A stretch of DNA of 64,000 nucleotides from Taibaiella sp. (GTDB lineage: Bacteria; Bacteroidota; Bacteroidia; Chitinophagales; Chitinophagaceae): the NCBI GenBank assembly GCA_013815385.1, contig JACDGL010000007.1, forward strand, positions 1 to 64,000. Direction: 5' to 3'. A model generated the notes under the pieces. The model had not been told where the DNA came from, did no database searches, and worked only from the letters and a program-made list of their open reading frames with translations. Each line of letters opens with the position of its first letter. Position 1 is the first letter of the stretch. The position numbers were made by a program, and so were the translations under genes. Shown piece after piece: positions 16,259 to 25,202 of the stretch.

Positions 16259-17493
16259 TGGTTCATAATAATCCCATATCTGATTTTGCTAACCAGTATC
16301 TAGAAAGAGAAGAACAATATGGCGCGCACAATTACCATCCATTACCAGTTGTATTAAACAGGGGCGAGGGCGTGAATGTATGGGATGTAGATGGTAAAAA
16401 ATATTTTGATTTCCTGTCCGGTTATTCTGCGCTCAACCAGGGCCATTGCCACCCACGCATTATTGCTTCATTAATAGAGCAGGCACAAAAGCTAACGCTT
16501 ACCTCACGAGCTTTTCACAGCGATGTACTAGGCGAGTATGCTGAATATATAACGGAATACTTTGGCTACGATAAGGTATTACCAATGAATACGGGTGTAG
16601 AAGCAGTGGAAACTGCCCTGAAACTAGCGCGCCGGTGGGGTTATCAAGTAAAGGGTATTGCAGATAGCAAAGCTAAGATCATTGTATGCCGGAATAATTT
16701 TCATGGCCGCACTATCAGTGTTATCTCATTCAGCACAGATGATGGCGCTCGCAATGAATTTGGGCCTTTCACTCCTGGCTATACTATTATCCCTTATAAT
16801 GATCTGGATGCGTTAAAAACTGCTTTACAGGATAAAAATGTAGCAGCGTTCCTTGTAGAGCCTATACAAGGCGAAGCAGGAGTAATAGTGCCGGACGAGG
16901 GTTACCTGCAAAAAGCCGCAGCTATGTGTAACGCAGCAAATGTACTCTTCGTTGCCGATGAGATACAGACCGGCCTGGCGCGTACCGGCAAAATGCTTGC
17001 CTGCGACTTTGAAGATGTAAAACCAGATATACTTATATTAGGTAAAGCGCTTAGTGGTGGTACCATTCCAGTTTCTGCGGTTCTGGCCAACAATGATATA
17101 ATGCTTACTATTAAACCCGGCGAGCATGGCTCTACCTATGGTGGTAATCCATTGGCTTGCAAGGTAGCTATCACTGCACTACAGGTGCTTAAAGATGAAG
17201 CAATGGCGGAGAATTCGGCTGTGCAGGGTCTACGGTTTCGCAAAGGCATACAGGAGATGAAGCATGGCAATATAGGTCTTGTAAGAGGCAAAGGTTTGCT
17301 AAATGCTATCGTAATAGATCACCCTGTCGAGAACACTGCATGGGATCTGTGCCTCGCCATGAAAGACCGTGGGTTGCTTGCAAAGCCAACCCATGGAGAT
17401 AAGATACGTTTTGCTCCCCCGCTACTGATAACCGGCACTCAGATCGATGATTGCCTGGAAATAATTTACCAAAGCCTGCAATCCATTTCCTAG
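16258..17493 (+). CDS. rocD: Ornithine aminotransferase
   Basis: The 411-residue product is a full-length class III PLP aminotransferase of the ornithine-oxoacid type. It shows [38 protein letters not shown], the NNFHGRT motif, [13 protein letters not shown], and [12 protein letters not shown]. The PLP lysine lies in LGKALSGG (K263). It converts ornithine and 2-oxoglutarate to glutamate semialdehyde and glutamate. It starts within the channel gene stop and ends directly at the next start. Confidence 0.93.
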   Translation: MVHNNPISDFANQYLEREEQYGAHNYHPLPVVLNRGEGVNVWDVDGKKYFDFLSGYSALNQGHCHPRIIASLIEQAQKLTLTSRAFHSDVLGEYAEYITEYFGYDKVLPMNTGVEAVETALKLARRWGYQVKGIADSKAKIIVCRNNFHGRTISVISFSTDDGARNEFGPFTPGYTIIPYNDLDALKTALQDKNVAAFLVEPIQGEAGVIVPDEGYLQKAAAMCNAANVLFVADEIQTGLARTGKMLACDFEDVKPDILILGKALSGGTIPVSAVLANNDIMLTIKPGEHGSTYGGNPLACKVAITALQVLKDEAMAENSAVQGLRFRKGIQEMKHGNIGLVRGKGLLNAIVIDHPVENTAWDLCLAMKDRGLLAKPTHGDKIRFAPPLLITGTQIDDCLEIIYQSLQSIS

Positions 17494-18198
17494 ATGTCTG
17501 CACATACGCATACCCACGAGGAGAAACATGTCAGGAGCACAGAGATCATTACAGATATAGTTATTGGCATGTCCGATGGCCTCACTGTACCCTTTGCGCT
17601 GGCGGCTGGCCTAAGCGGTGCTGTCAGCAGTACGGCCATCGTCATTACCGCAGGCTTTGCAGAAATAGCCGCAGGGGCTATTGCTATGGGCCTCGGCGGC
17701 TATCTTGCCGGAAAAACAGAGCAGGATCACTACCAGGCAGAACTACTGCGGGAAAAAGCGGAAGTAGATAATGTACCCGAAATAGAAAAGCAGGAGGTAC
17801 GCGATGTATTTGCAGAGATGGGCATAACAAAGCAGACCCAGGATCTGATAGCAGATGAGATGGCCAAAGACAAAGAGAAGTGGGTCGACTTTATGATGAA
17901 GTACGAGCTTGGCCTCGAAAAGCCTGACCCGCGCCGCGCACGCAACAGCGCGTTGAATATTGGTGTGTCCTATATTGTAGGCGGCATAGTGCCCCTGTCT
18001 CCATATTTCTTTGCTGCCCATCCTATAGATGGTTTAAAGTATTCCTGCATTATCACGGTTATCTGCTTATTTATATTCGGCTACTTCAAAGCACGGTTCA
18101 CAGGTCAGAACCCGTGGGCAGGGGCTTTCCGCGTTACCATCATAGGGTCTGTTGCTGCCGCCGCCGCTTTTGGCATTGCCCATCTTTTCAATAAATGA
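17494..18198 (+). CDS. VIT1/CCC1 family Fe2+/Mn2+ transporter
   Basis: The 234-residue product has the VIT/CCC1 layout. A first helix pair has ITDIVIGMSDGLTVPFALAAGLSGA and AGFAEIAAGAIAMGLGGYLAGKTEQDHY. A cytoplasmic charged segment (about 78-140) carries Glu/Asp-rich putative metal ligands, and three C-terminal helices follow. Family members move iron or manganese across membranes. The ATG immediately follows the rocD stop, so translation is probably coupled. A His-rich N-terminus (SAHTHTHEEKHVRSTE) may bind metal. Confidence 0.9.
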   Translation: MSAHTHTHEEKHVRSTEIITDIVIGMSDGLTVPFALAAGLSGAVSSTAIVITAGFAEIAAGAIAMGLGGYLAGKTEQDHYQAELLREKAEVDNVPEIEKQEVRDVFAEMGITKQTQDLIADEMAKDKEKWVDFMMKYELGLEKPDPRRARNSALNIGVSYIVGGIVPLSPYFFAAHPIDGLKYSCIITVICLFIFGYFKARFTGQNPWAGAFRVTIIGSVAAAAAFGIAHLFNK

Positions 18199-18207
18199 TT
18201 CTGTGGA

Positions 18208-18546
18208 ATGAACTATAAAGAGATGTCAGTTAGAGATATGATTCGGTTAAGTCTCTTTGTGATATTCTTTTCAATAGACTTAGTACTAATATTTTTTTTT
18301 GTTTTTGAAACGACACAATTCTTTACTGAAACAACTCCTGATTCATTAGCGTTCACAACACTATCATATTCGCAGGCTATAACGTTTGTCATTGTTTCCA
18401 CATTGTTATTTTCTGGTCTTTCCATAAGTCTGTGTATAAGTTATATGAAGAAAAGATCTGTATGGTTTTATGTAACAATTCTAGGTATTTCACTTCTTAT
18501 TCTTATATTTTTTATGATAAATAACAGGATCACCTACGATACTTAA
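18208..18546 (+). CDS. Small membrane protein, unrecognised
   Basis: The 112-residue product has three hydrophobic segments (about 8-32, 52-78 and 84-105) and no recognised motif. It begins nine bases after the VIT1/CCC1 gene and could be the last gene of that operon. Its bases are clearly more A/T-rich than the neighbours, which may reflect recent transfer or weak constraint. Confidence 0.55.
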   Translation: MNYKEMSVRDMIRLSLFVIFFSIDLVLIFFFVFETTQFFTETTPDSLAFTTLSYSQAITFVIVSTLLFSGLSISLCISYMKKRSVWFYVTILGISLLILIFFMINNRITYDT

Positions 18547-18607
18547 TCTCTGTGGATTCAGTTTTATCTTTAATTGTATTTTCGCCCCTACATTTTAATA
18601 CCATCAC

Positions 18608-19849
18608 ATGGCTGTAAAACGCAATGCCGCTTTAGCTTTTGTTTTTATTACAGTGCTTATAGATGTTATAGGCCTGGGCATTATCATTCCCGTTCTTCCT
18701 AAGCTTATTGAGCATCTGATACACGGTAATATCAGTCAGGCCAGCACATGGGGTGGTTGGCTGGGTTTTGCCTATGCAGGCATGCAGTTCGTTTGCTCAC
18801 CCATCCTCGGCAACCTTAGCGATAAATTTGGCCGCAGGCCTATATTGCTTATTGCGTTGCTTGGCCTCGGCATAGATTACATTTTCCAGGCATTTGCACC
18901 ATCTATAGCATGGCTTTTTGTAGGCCGTATACTGGCTGGCATGGCTGGCGCCAGCTTCACAACTGCCACCGCATATATTGCCGATATCAGCACGCCTGAG
19001 AAGCGCGCTCAGAATTTTGGTCTCGTTGGTGCGGCATTCGGCCTGGGCTTTATCATAGGTCCGGCTATTGGTGGTATCTGCAGCCAGTGGGGCACACGGG
19101 TACCTTTCTTCGTTGCTGCTGCATTCAGCCTGCTCAATTTTGTATATGGTTACTTCGTCCTTCCGGAATCCCTCCTTGCAGAAAACCGCCGTCCTTTTAA
19201 CTGGAAGCGTGCCAATCCTATAGGTGCACTGCTGCACCTTCGTAAGTACCCCATAATATCAGGCCTTATTATTGCCTTCATGCTGCTGTATCTTGGCGGC
19301 CAGGCAGTACAGTGTACATGGACGTACTATACCATGCTCAAATTCAGCTGGAGCGAGAAAATGGTTGGCTATTCGTTGGCTGTAGTGGGAATACTCATTT
19401 CTATTGTGCAGGGAGGTCTCATCAGGGTTATTGTCCCAAAGATCGGGCAGCGCAATGCAGTATTTGCCGGCCTTATCCTCTATACTGTGGGTATGGCGCT
19501 CTTTGGCTTTGCCACTCAGGGATGGATGATGTTCATTATCCTTATTCCATACTGTCTTGGGGGTATAGGCGGCCCCGCTATGCAAGGCATCATTAGTAAC
19601 GAAGTACCTGCCAATGAGCAGGGCGAGCTACAGGGTGCGCTTACCAGCCTTATGAACCTGAGCAGCATTATAGGCCCTTTGTTGATGAACAATCTGTTCT
19701 ACTGGTTTACAACGGCAAATGCGCCTGTGTACTTCCCCGGTATGCCCTTCGTAGTGGGTGCGGTTTTCATGTTCTTAAGCATCTTTTTTGCAATGCCTTC
19801 CCTTAAAAAATACCATGAACGTTCTGCGCCGCCAAGTACAAATCTATAG
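18608..19849 (+). CDS. TCR/Tet-type MFS transporter
   Basis: The 413-residue product is a twelve-helix major facilitator of the TetA-like subfamily. It starts with LAFVFITVLIDVIGLGIIIPVLPKL, has the loop 2-3 motif GNLSDKFGRRPILL and repeats the pattern in the second half. The family exports tetracycline-type drugs as proton antiporters, but many Bacteroidota homologues are uncharacterised, so resistance is not implied. Its last bases overlap the tail of a convergent gene by six. Confidence 0.9.
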   Translation: MAVKRNAALAFVFITVLIDVIGLGIIIPVLPKLIEHLIHGNISQASTWGGWLGFAYAGMQFVCSPILGNLSDKFGRRPILLIALLGLGIDYIFQAFAPSIAWLFVGRILAGMAGASFTTATAYIADISTPEKRAQNFGLVGAAFGLGFIIGPAIGGICSQWGTRVPFFVAAAFSLLNFVYGYFVLPESLLAENRRPFNWKRANPIGALLHLRKYPIISGLIIAFMLLYLGGQAVQCTWTYYTMLKFSWSEKMVGYSLAVVGILISIVQGGLIRVIVPKIGQRNAVFAGLILYTVGMALFGFATQGWMMFIILIPYCLGGIGGPAMQGIISNEVPANEQGELQGALTSLMNLSSIIGPLLMNNLFYWFTTANAPVYFPGMPFVVGAVFMFLSIFFAMPSLKKYHERSAPPSTNL

Positions 19850-20374
19850 ATACAACACTACACCCGCACTCACCGGGAACACAATACCACCATTATAAAA
19901 TGAAGAGGTATACCATCTGGCGCCCGCATCGGCCCTTATACCGGCAAATGAGCAAAAGTTATATACTAACCCTATTTCACCACCAAAAATATATACCCTG
20001 TTAGAGCCTGGCCCACTATCCTTGCCAAATACCATACCTGCTATGATACCTGATGTCAGGTCAAAATGCTTTCCTGCCATAAATTTTCTGTTGAGGTCGA
20101 GGTATAAGGGAAAAGCACTGTACTTTCCTTCTGGGCTCCCCGAATACTGTGTAGTAATTGTTTCTATCCCTACTCCTAATTGGACGTCTGTATTAATGTT
20201 ATAGAATATTCTCCCTGCGTAGCGGGTTTGGGTTAAACTATTAAAGAATTTGATTGGCAGGCCATACATTACCTGTACATCTACAGGTTGCGCTATGCCG
20301 CATACAGGCAGCAATAACAACGCCATTAGCAATTTTTTCAAGTGGTTATAATTTTCATTGCTAAAGTAATCCAT
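19844..20374 (-). CDS. Outer-membrane beta-barrel-like protein
   Basis: The 176-residue product has a signal peptide ([17 protein letters not shown] within the first 29 residues). Alternating amphipathic strands follow (GRIFYNINTDVQLGVGIETI, FDLTSGIIAGMVFGKD, VYIFGGEIGLVYNF), ending in hydrophobic residues, as in small outer-membrane barrels. The ligand is unknown. A shorter start at 20326 would weaken the signal peptide. It is convergent with the MFS gene. Confidence 0.65.
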   Translation of the reverse strand: MDYFSNENYNHLKKLLMALLLLPVCGIAQPVDVQVMYGLPIKFFNSLTQTRYAGRIFYNINTDVQLGVGIETITTQYSGSPEGKYSAFPLYLDLNRKFMAGKHFDLTSGIIAGMVFGKDSGPGSNRVYIFGGEIGLVYNFCSFAGIRADAGARWYTSSFYNGGIVFPVSAGVVLYL

Positions 20375-20470
20375 TAGTTATTACTACGCAATGCATAAGA
20401 ATTATTACTACTTCACCTTCCTTACCGTTATAGCCTATAAGTCACTGCTCCCCCCTTCCCACTTATGCCT

Positions 20471-20479
20471 TAACTTTAG
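20471..20479 (+). promoter_or_regulatory. Near -7 box for the DUF763 gene
   Basis: TAACTTTAG matches TAnnTTTG except for the last base and ends four bases before ATG 20483. If used, the message would be leaderless. Confidence 0.4.
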
Positions 20480-20482
20480 CCT

Positions 20483-21661
20483 ATGAGGCGTGCGTATGCA
20501 GATCTGCCATTACACTACGGCCAGGTACCACCCTGGCTTTACCAGCGTATGAGCAGGCTTGGGGTGGCTATTGTAGAGGCTATTATATCAGAGTATGGCC
20601 ATGCCGCCGTATTACAACGCCTTAGCGATCCGTTCTGGTTTCAGGCGCTTGGGTGCGTGCTGGGTATGGATTGGCACTCTTCCGGTATCACCACCTCTGT
20701 TATGGGCGCGCTAAAGCGTTCGGTCAATGAGCGCTCCTCCGATCTTGGTATTTACATTTGCGGCGGCAAGGGCAAACATTCCCGCGAAACGCCTGCTGAA
20801 CTCCTCAGGATAGCCGAAAAGACCGGACTCGATGGCAACCTCCTCGTCCGCAGCAGCAAACTCTCAGCCAAGGTCGATAATACCGCTATACAGGATGGCT
20901 ACCAGCTATACCTTCACTCATTTGTGCTCTCCCGTACAGGCGATTGGGCAGTAATACAGCAGGGCATGAATGATGCTAATGGTATGGCCCGCCGCTACCA
21001 CTGGCACTCCCCCACGCTTACCTCATTTGTCAATGAGCCGCACACATTTATCTACGGTGCCAATCAGGGTAGCATCCTTAACCTCACCGATGCCGAGGCC
21101 GCTGCTACACGCTCCGGCATCTTGCAGCTCACACACGAGGAGCCTGCTAAGCTGCTGGCAGAGGTGCGTAACCTCACCATGCCTTCGCATCACGATGTGC
21201 AGGCCAGGGATGTTGACCTCAAACGCCTGGGGAGTATCCTTGCTGTAGCACACGAAAAGGTGGGGCTTGATATGGAATCCCTCCTGCTCCTCGAGGGGCT
21301 GGGGCCGCGTACGCTGCAGTCGCTCACACTGGTTAGCGAGGTCATACATGGCACCCCCTCCCGCTTCACCGATCCTGCTCGCTATTCATTTGCGCATGGC
21401 GGTAAGGACGGCCACCCGTTCCCAGTGCCTACTATGGTGTACGATGAGACCATAAGCACCCTCGAAAAAGCAGTACAGAAATCAAATCTCGGCCTCACCG
21501 ACAAAAGCGATGCATTGAAGAAATTAACCATAGCCGCCCAGCAGCTGGAGAAAGACTTCCGACCCAACAATAATTTTGACCAACTAATAGAGCACGAACG
21601 CAACGAATCCTACAAGTATGGCGGCCGCACGGTTATGGGCTACGCTAAGCCACCAAAATAA
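20483..21661 (+). CDS. DUF763 family protein
   Basis: The 392-residue product matches DUF763 along its length: MRRAYADLPLHYGQVPPWL, LGCVLGMDWHSSGITTSVMG, and HSRETPAELLRIAEKTGLDG. It includes an HHDVQARDVDLKRLG segment, DMESLLLLEGLGPRTLQSL (helix-hairpin-helix-like), and FAHGGKDGHPFPVPTMVYDE. The family is widespread, also in thermophiles, and its function is not established; the HhH-like segment hints at nucleic acid binding. It is monocistronic. Its 5' end lies right after a promoter-like box. Confidence 0.9.
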   Translation: MRRAYADLPLHYGQVPPWLYQRMSRLGVAIVEAIISEYGHAAVLQRLSDPFWFQALGCVLGMDWHSSGITTSVMGALKRSVNERSSDLGIYICGGKGKHSRETPAELLRIAEKTGLDGNLLVRSSKLSAKVDNTAIQDGYQLYLHSFVLSRTGDWAVIQQGMNDANGMARRYHWHSPTLTSFVNEPHTFIYGANQGSILNLTDAEAAATRSGILQLTHEEPAKLLAEVRNLTMPSHHDVQARDVDLKRLGSILAVAHEKVGLDMESLLLLEGLGPRTLQSLTLVSEVIHGTPSRFTDPARYSFAHGGKDGHPFPVPTMVYDETISTLEKAVQKSNLGLTDKSDALKKLTIAAQQLEKDFRPNNNFDQLIEHERNESYKYGGRTVMGYAKPPK

Positions 21662-21738
21662 AAGCCTAAAGGCGTGCAGCTTAAGTTATTTTAAGAAAAT
21701 AAAGGAAATTAGGGATATCCCTCATTGTAGATACACGT

Positions 21739-21774
21739 AAAAAAATAACCTTCAGAAAACATCCTGAAGGTTAA
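21739..21774 (-). terminator. Rho-independent terminator of tRNA-Cys
   Basis: A 10-base-pair stem (21746-21755 with 21764-21773, arm TAACCTTCAG) is followed on the minus strand by seven T (A-run at 21739-21745). It starts about ten bases after the tRNA-Cys 3' end. Confidence 0.75.
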
Positions 21775-21783
21775 TTATTTGTG

Positions 21784-21854
21784 AGGTCACGGACGGATTC
21801 GAACCGCCGTATGAGGTTTTGCAGACCTCTGCCTAGCCACTCGGCCACGTGACC
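21784..21854 (-). tRNA. tRNA-Cys (GCA)
   Basis: The minus-strand sequence folds as a tRNA: acceptor GGTCACG pairs with CGTGACC, D-stem GCC with GGC, anticodon stem GAGGT with ACCTC around CTGCAAA (anticodon GCA), and T-arm GGCGG TTCGAAT CCGTC. The 3' CCA is not encoded. A promoter and a terminator flank it, so it is an independent unit. Confidence 0.95.
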
Positions 21855-21865
21855 CTTAGCGGGAT

Positions 21866-21897
21866 GCAAATGTACCAAAATTTACCTTTTATACAAA
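21866..21897 (-). promoter_or_regulatory. Promoter for tRNA-Cys
   Basis: On the minus strand, TTTG (21894-21897) and TACATTTGC (21866-21874) are separated by 19 bases, as expected for a Bacteroidota -33/-7 promoter. The -7 box ends 11 bases before the tRNA 5' end. Confidence 0.7.
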
Positions 21898-21936
21898 TGG
21901 ATGTGTGGAAATAAAACACTTATTTTACAACCAGTT

Positions 21937-23238
21937 ATGTACCCTGATTTTCAGTATCTCCTCCAAAGTCTTACAGGCAGAGCAATGCCTGAATGGCTGA
22001 GTATTTTTAAGACATTTGGCTTTTTTGTAGCACTCGCGTTTATCGCCGCCGCATGGACCAGCACTATAGAATTGAAAAGGAAGGAAAAGCTGGGCATCCT
22101 GCGTCCCACCTTTCGTACTATAGAAATGGGCAAGCCTGTTACTTCTTTAGAGCTGGTATTATCGGCGCTTGTTGGTTTTATATTGGGATACAAAATAGGT
22201 GGACTGTTTTCTAACTGGGCCATAGTTGGTCCCAATCCGCTGGGTTATGTATTTTCTTTGCAGGGTAATTTTTTAGTAGGGCTGGCAGGAGCACTACTGC
22301 TCGGCATCAGTAAATATTCAGAGAAAAAGAAACAGCAGCTCGCAGAGCCGGTTACTAAGCAAGTGGCCGTATATCCGCACCAACTCATGAGCGAATTTGT
22401 AGTTGTCGCAGCTATTGGCGGTTTAATAGGTGCCAAAGTATTCAATGCATTCGAGACCTGGGATCAGTTTATAAAAGACCCTATTGGCAGCCTTTTATCT
22501 TCCAGCGGGCTTACGTTTTACGGGGGGCTTATTGTCGCTGCATCTATATTCTATTATTATGCCCGCAGGCATAAGATACCATTCAGTCAGCTATGCGATT
22601 CTATTGCACCTGGCCTTATGCTGGCATATGGCATTGGCCGCTTTGGTTGCCACTTTGCCGGCGATGGCGACTGGGGCATTTTTAATTCAGCCTACATTAC
22701 CCGGCCTGATACTACATTGGCTGTATCTACCGGTAAAGATTACATGAGCGCCCTGCATACAGGTATGGGCTATTTCCAGTCTAATTTTGGATCTATTGGC
22801 AATGTACCATCAGCACATTTCCTGGCTCCATCATGGCTGCCGCGCTGGTCGGTAGCTATGAATTACGCACACAATGTAAATAATGAAGGTATACCCATCG
22901 TAGGTTGCATAGGCCGCTATTGCAGTGTATTACCTGTTAGTGTTTTCCCAACCTCGCTCTACGAAGCACTCACCTGTATCGGATTATTCTTTGTACTATG
23001 GTCGTTAAGGGGCAAGCTGTTTCGCCCATACCACATGTTTGGTGCCTACCTTATTCTCAATGGCGTTGAGCGTTTTATAATCGAAAAAATAAGAGTCAAC
23101 TATAAATACAATTGGGGCTTTATCCATCCTACACAGGCTGAGATCATTTCAACCATATTTATCATAGCGGGTTTATCTATCCTCCTTTTCTATAGAAAGA
23201 ATAGCAAACAAGCAACCGTGCAGCTATCAGATGAGTAA
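21937..23238 (+). CDS. lgt: Prolipoprotein diacylglyceryl transferase
   Basis: The product is 433 residues from ATG 21937 (MYPDFQYLLQSLTG). It has about eight membrane helices, the Lgt core LTFYGGLIVAASIFYYYARRH, and YGIGRFGCHFAGDGDWG, the family's conserved Arg-Gly region. FPTSLYEAL and NGVERFIIEKIRVN lie near the C-terminus. It transfers diacylglyceryl from phosphatidylglycerol to the lipobox Cys, the first step in lipoprotein maturation. It is much longer than a typical ~280-residue Lgt because of an N-terminal extra region and an insertion. An in-frame ATG at 21901 would add 12 residues. Confidence 0.88.
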   Translation: MYPDFQYLLQSLTGRAMPEWLSIFKTFGFFVALAFIAAAWTSTIELKRKEKLGILRPTFRTIEMGKPVTSLELVLSALVGFILGYKIGGLFSNWAIVGPNPLGYVFSLQGNFLVGLAGALLLGISKYSEKKKQQLAEPVTKQVAVYPHQLMSEFVVVAAIGGLIGAKVFNAFETWDQFIKDPIGSLLSSSGLTFYGGLIVAASIFYYYARRHKIPFSQLCDSIAPGLMLAYGIGRFGCHFAGDGDWGIFNSAYITRPDTTLAVSTGKDYMSALHTGMGYFQSNFGSIGNVPSAHFLAPSWLPRWSVAMNYAHNVNNEGIPIVGCIGRYCSVLPVSVFPTSLYEALTCIGLFFVLWSLRGKLFRPYHMFGAYLILNGVERFIIEKIRVNYKYNWGFIHPTQAEIISTIFIIAGLSILLFYRKNSKQATVQLSDE

Positions 23239-23242
23239 CGTA

Positions 23243-23953
23243 CTACTTACTTCTTCCATTTCCGCTTAAGCCGGGTATATCATTCTCTATCTTGCTTTTA
23301 AAAAGCCGGTAACGTACCCCTACTACCAGCGGATAAGCCAGTAAGTGATAATGCAGTTCGCTTTGCGGGTGTACATTTGGTGCCTCAGCGGTGTACTTAA
23401 GGTCATAATACCGTATTGCTATTTCTGCATATAATCCAAAACGGTCACTTAACCCTCTCACATAACCCCCCTGCGCGCCAAATACTATTCCTTGTCCGCC
23501 ATCTGGGGCCTTATACGCGTCATTGTCTGCATATGTTTTGGAATGGTTCCGCGCTATGTTATAACCAACAGCCGGACCAGCATAAACGTAACCGTTCCCG
23601 AAGTTTATCCTGCCATTAAATACTGCACACAAAGATGCATCCAGTTCCGAATATACATACCGCTTGTTGGCACCTCCTATAGGGCTGCCATTGGGGCCCA
23701 TATATACTTTATCAGAGGTACCGGAGAGTGCCAGCGCGTGCCCTTCCAGCCCAGCCTGCATATGATCTGCAAAATTGTACATCACAATACCTGAAGCTGC
23801 ATAGTTAATAACAGGTTTCTCCGCTGTATAGACCATGTTTCCGTTTGCTATCCCATTTATTGATATGCCTCCGGCAGCTCCTATTTCTATATTCTGCGCG
23901 TTTGTTATTACCGTGCATCCCAGTATTAACCCAGTTAAATATATTTTTCTCAT
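23243..23953 (-). CDS. Outer-membrane beta-barrel-like protein
   Basis: The 236-residue product has a signal peptide (MRKIYLTGLILGCTVITNAQ). It then has alternating strands typical of outer-membrane barrels (YAASGIVMYNFADHMQAGLEGHAL, YVYAGPAVGYNIARN, FGLYAEIAIRYYDLKYT) and a near-terminal YPLVVGVRYRLF. The ATG at 23953 is preferred over a TTG at 23965. Function unknown. It is convergent with lgt, four bases apart. Confidence 0.7.
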   Translation of the reverse strand: MRKIYLTGLILGCTVITNAQNIEIGAAGGISINGIANGNMVYTAEKPVINYAASGIVMYNFADHMQAGLEGHALALSGTSDKVYMGPNGSPIGGANKRYVYSELDASLCAVFNGRINFGNGYVYAGPAVGYNIARNHSKTYADNDAYKAPDGGQGIVFGAQGGYVRGLSDRFGLYAEIAIRYYDLKYTAEAPNVHPQSELHYHLLAYPLVVGVRYRLFKSKIENDIPGLSGNGRSK

Positions 23954-24065
23954 AATAAACCTCAATGATTATGCAAATCTATCAGAACATTGGTCAATAT
24001 GCAAAATTTACGGCCTAATTGCTAAAGGCATGATTTTTAAAACTATACCCTCATAAGCTGATAAT

Positions 24066-25169
24066 ATGGGACAAACAGCCGGTATTAAGATCAATAAACG
24101 CCAACTGAGTAGCCTGGTAAATAATGCTACAAAAAGCGCAGAGGCAGCTAACCTTGTTTATGTTAGCGATACAGATGCGGGTATATCCAGGCACAAAAAA
24201 GCGGACAAATTCTATTATAAATTTTCAGGAAAGACAATAAATGATGCAGAAACACTGCAACGGATAAAAAGCCTTGTTCTTCCCCCTGCCTGGGAGCAGG
24301 TGTGGATATGCACGCTCTCTAATGGCCACCTCCAGGCAACCGGTTTTGACAAAAAGAATAGAAAACAATACAAATACCATCCCCTCTGGAATGCGCTCAG
24401 AAATCAAACGAAATTCCATCATTTGCATGATTTCGGCAAAGCCTTACCTGCCATCAGGTCACAGTTGCAGAAAGATCTTTTACAGCCCGATTTATCACTA
24501 AAAAGGGTATTAGCTACTATTGTATCAGTAATGGAATGCACTTGCATACGTATAGGTAATAGCATGTACGAAAAGTTATATGGTTCTTTTGGCCTTACTA
24601 CATTAAAAGACCAACATGTAAAGATCGAGGGTAGCCAGGTGAAATTCAGTTTCAAAGGAAAAAAGGGTGTCTACCACGATATTACTTTAAAGAACAAAAA
24701 GCTGGCTAATGCTATAAAGCAGTGCAGGGATATACCGGGCAAAGAACTTTTTCAGTTTTATGATAAGGAAGGCAAACGGCATTCAGTTGATTCTGGCATG
24801 GTAAATAACTATATCAAAGAAATAAGCGGTGGTAATTTTACCGCAAAAGATTTTCGAACATGGGCCGGCTCCCTTCGCGCATTAGAGGCGTTTAAAGAAA
24901 TGGAATTTGCAGAAACAACTACTGCCATCAAGAAAAATATTGTTGCAGTGCTTGATATTGTTGCCAGCCACCTTGGCAATACCCGTACGGTATGCAAAAA
25001 GTATTATGTGCATCCTGTGGTTATAGATCATTACACCAACAATACCATGAATAAATACCTGAAAAATACGGCCGCTACACAATGCAGCGACCGTACAGAT
25101 ATTAGTATCGAAGAAAAAGTATTAATGCATATGCTCGAGGATGCAGTTACCGTGGTAGTAGCTGCGTAG
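24066..25169 (+). CDS. DNA topoisomerase IB
   Basis: The 367-residue product is a bacterial type IB (poxvirus-like) topoisomerase. It has LVYVSDTDAGISRHKKADKFYYKF and LPPAWEQVWIC near the N-terminus, and CIRIGNSMYEKLYGSFGLTTL with one catalytic Arg. KDFRTWAGSLRALEAF holds the second catalytic Arg. CKKYYVHPVV holds the likely nucleophile Tyr. It relaxes supercoils through a 3'-phosphotyrosine intermediate. It is convergent with map and has no clear partner gene nearby. Confidence 0.93.
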   Translation: MGQTAGIKINKRQLSSLVNNATKSAEAANLVYVSDTDAGISRHKKADKFYYKFSGKTINDAETLQRIKSLVLPPAWEQVWICTLSNGHLQATGFDKKNRKQYKYHPLWNALRNQTKFHHLHDFGKALPAIRSQLQKDLLQPDLSLKRVLATIVSVMECTCIRIGNSMYEKLYGSFGLTTLKDQHVKIEGSQVKFSFKGKKGVYHDITLKNKKLANAIKQCRDIPGKELFQFYDKEGKRHSVDSGMVNNYIKEISGGNFTAKDFRTWAGSLRALEAFKEMEFAETTTAIKKNIVAVLDIVASHLGNTRTVCKKYYVHPVVIDHYTNNTMNKYLKNTAATQCSDRTDISIEEKVLMHMLEDAVTVVVAA

Positions 25170-25202
25170 TAAACACACTGAAGGATTATTAGTTGATGTA
25201 AC

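Noticed and set aside
18608-19849. Tetracycline resistance gene
   Set aside because: The family match is to TetA-like MFS in general; nothing in the window links it to resistance, mobility or a TetR-type regulator.
21711-21722. Perfect palindrome AGGGATATCCCT after the DUF763 gene
   Set aside because: Twelve bases is short, with no T-run and no second copy; not enough to call an operator or terminator.
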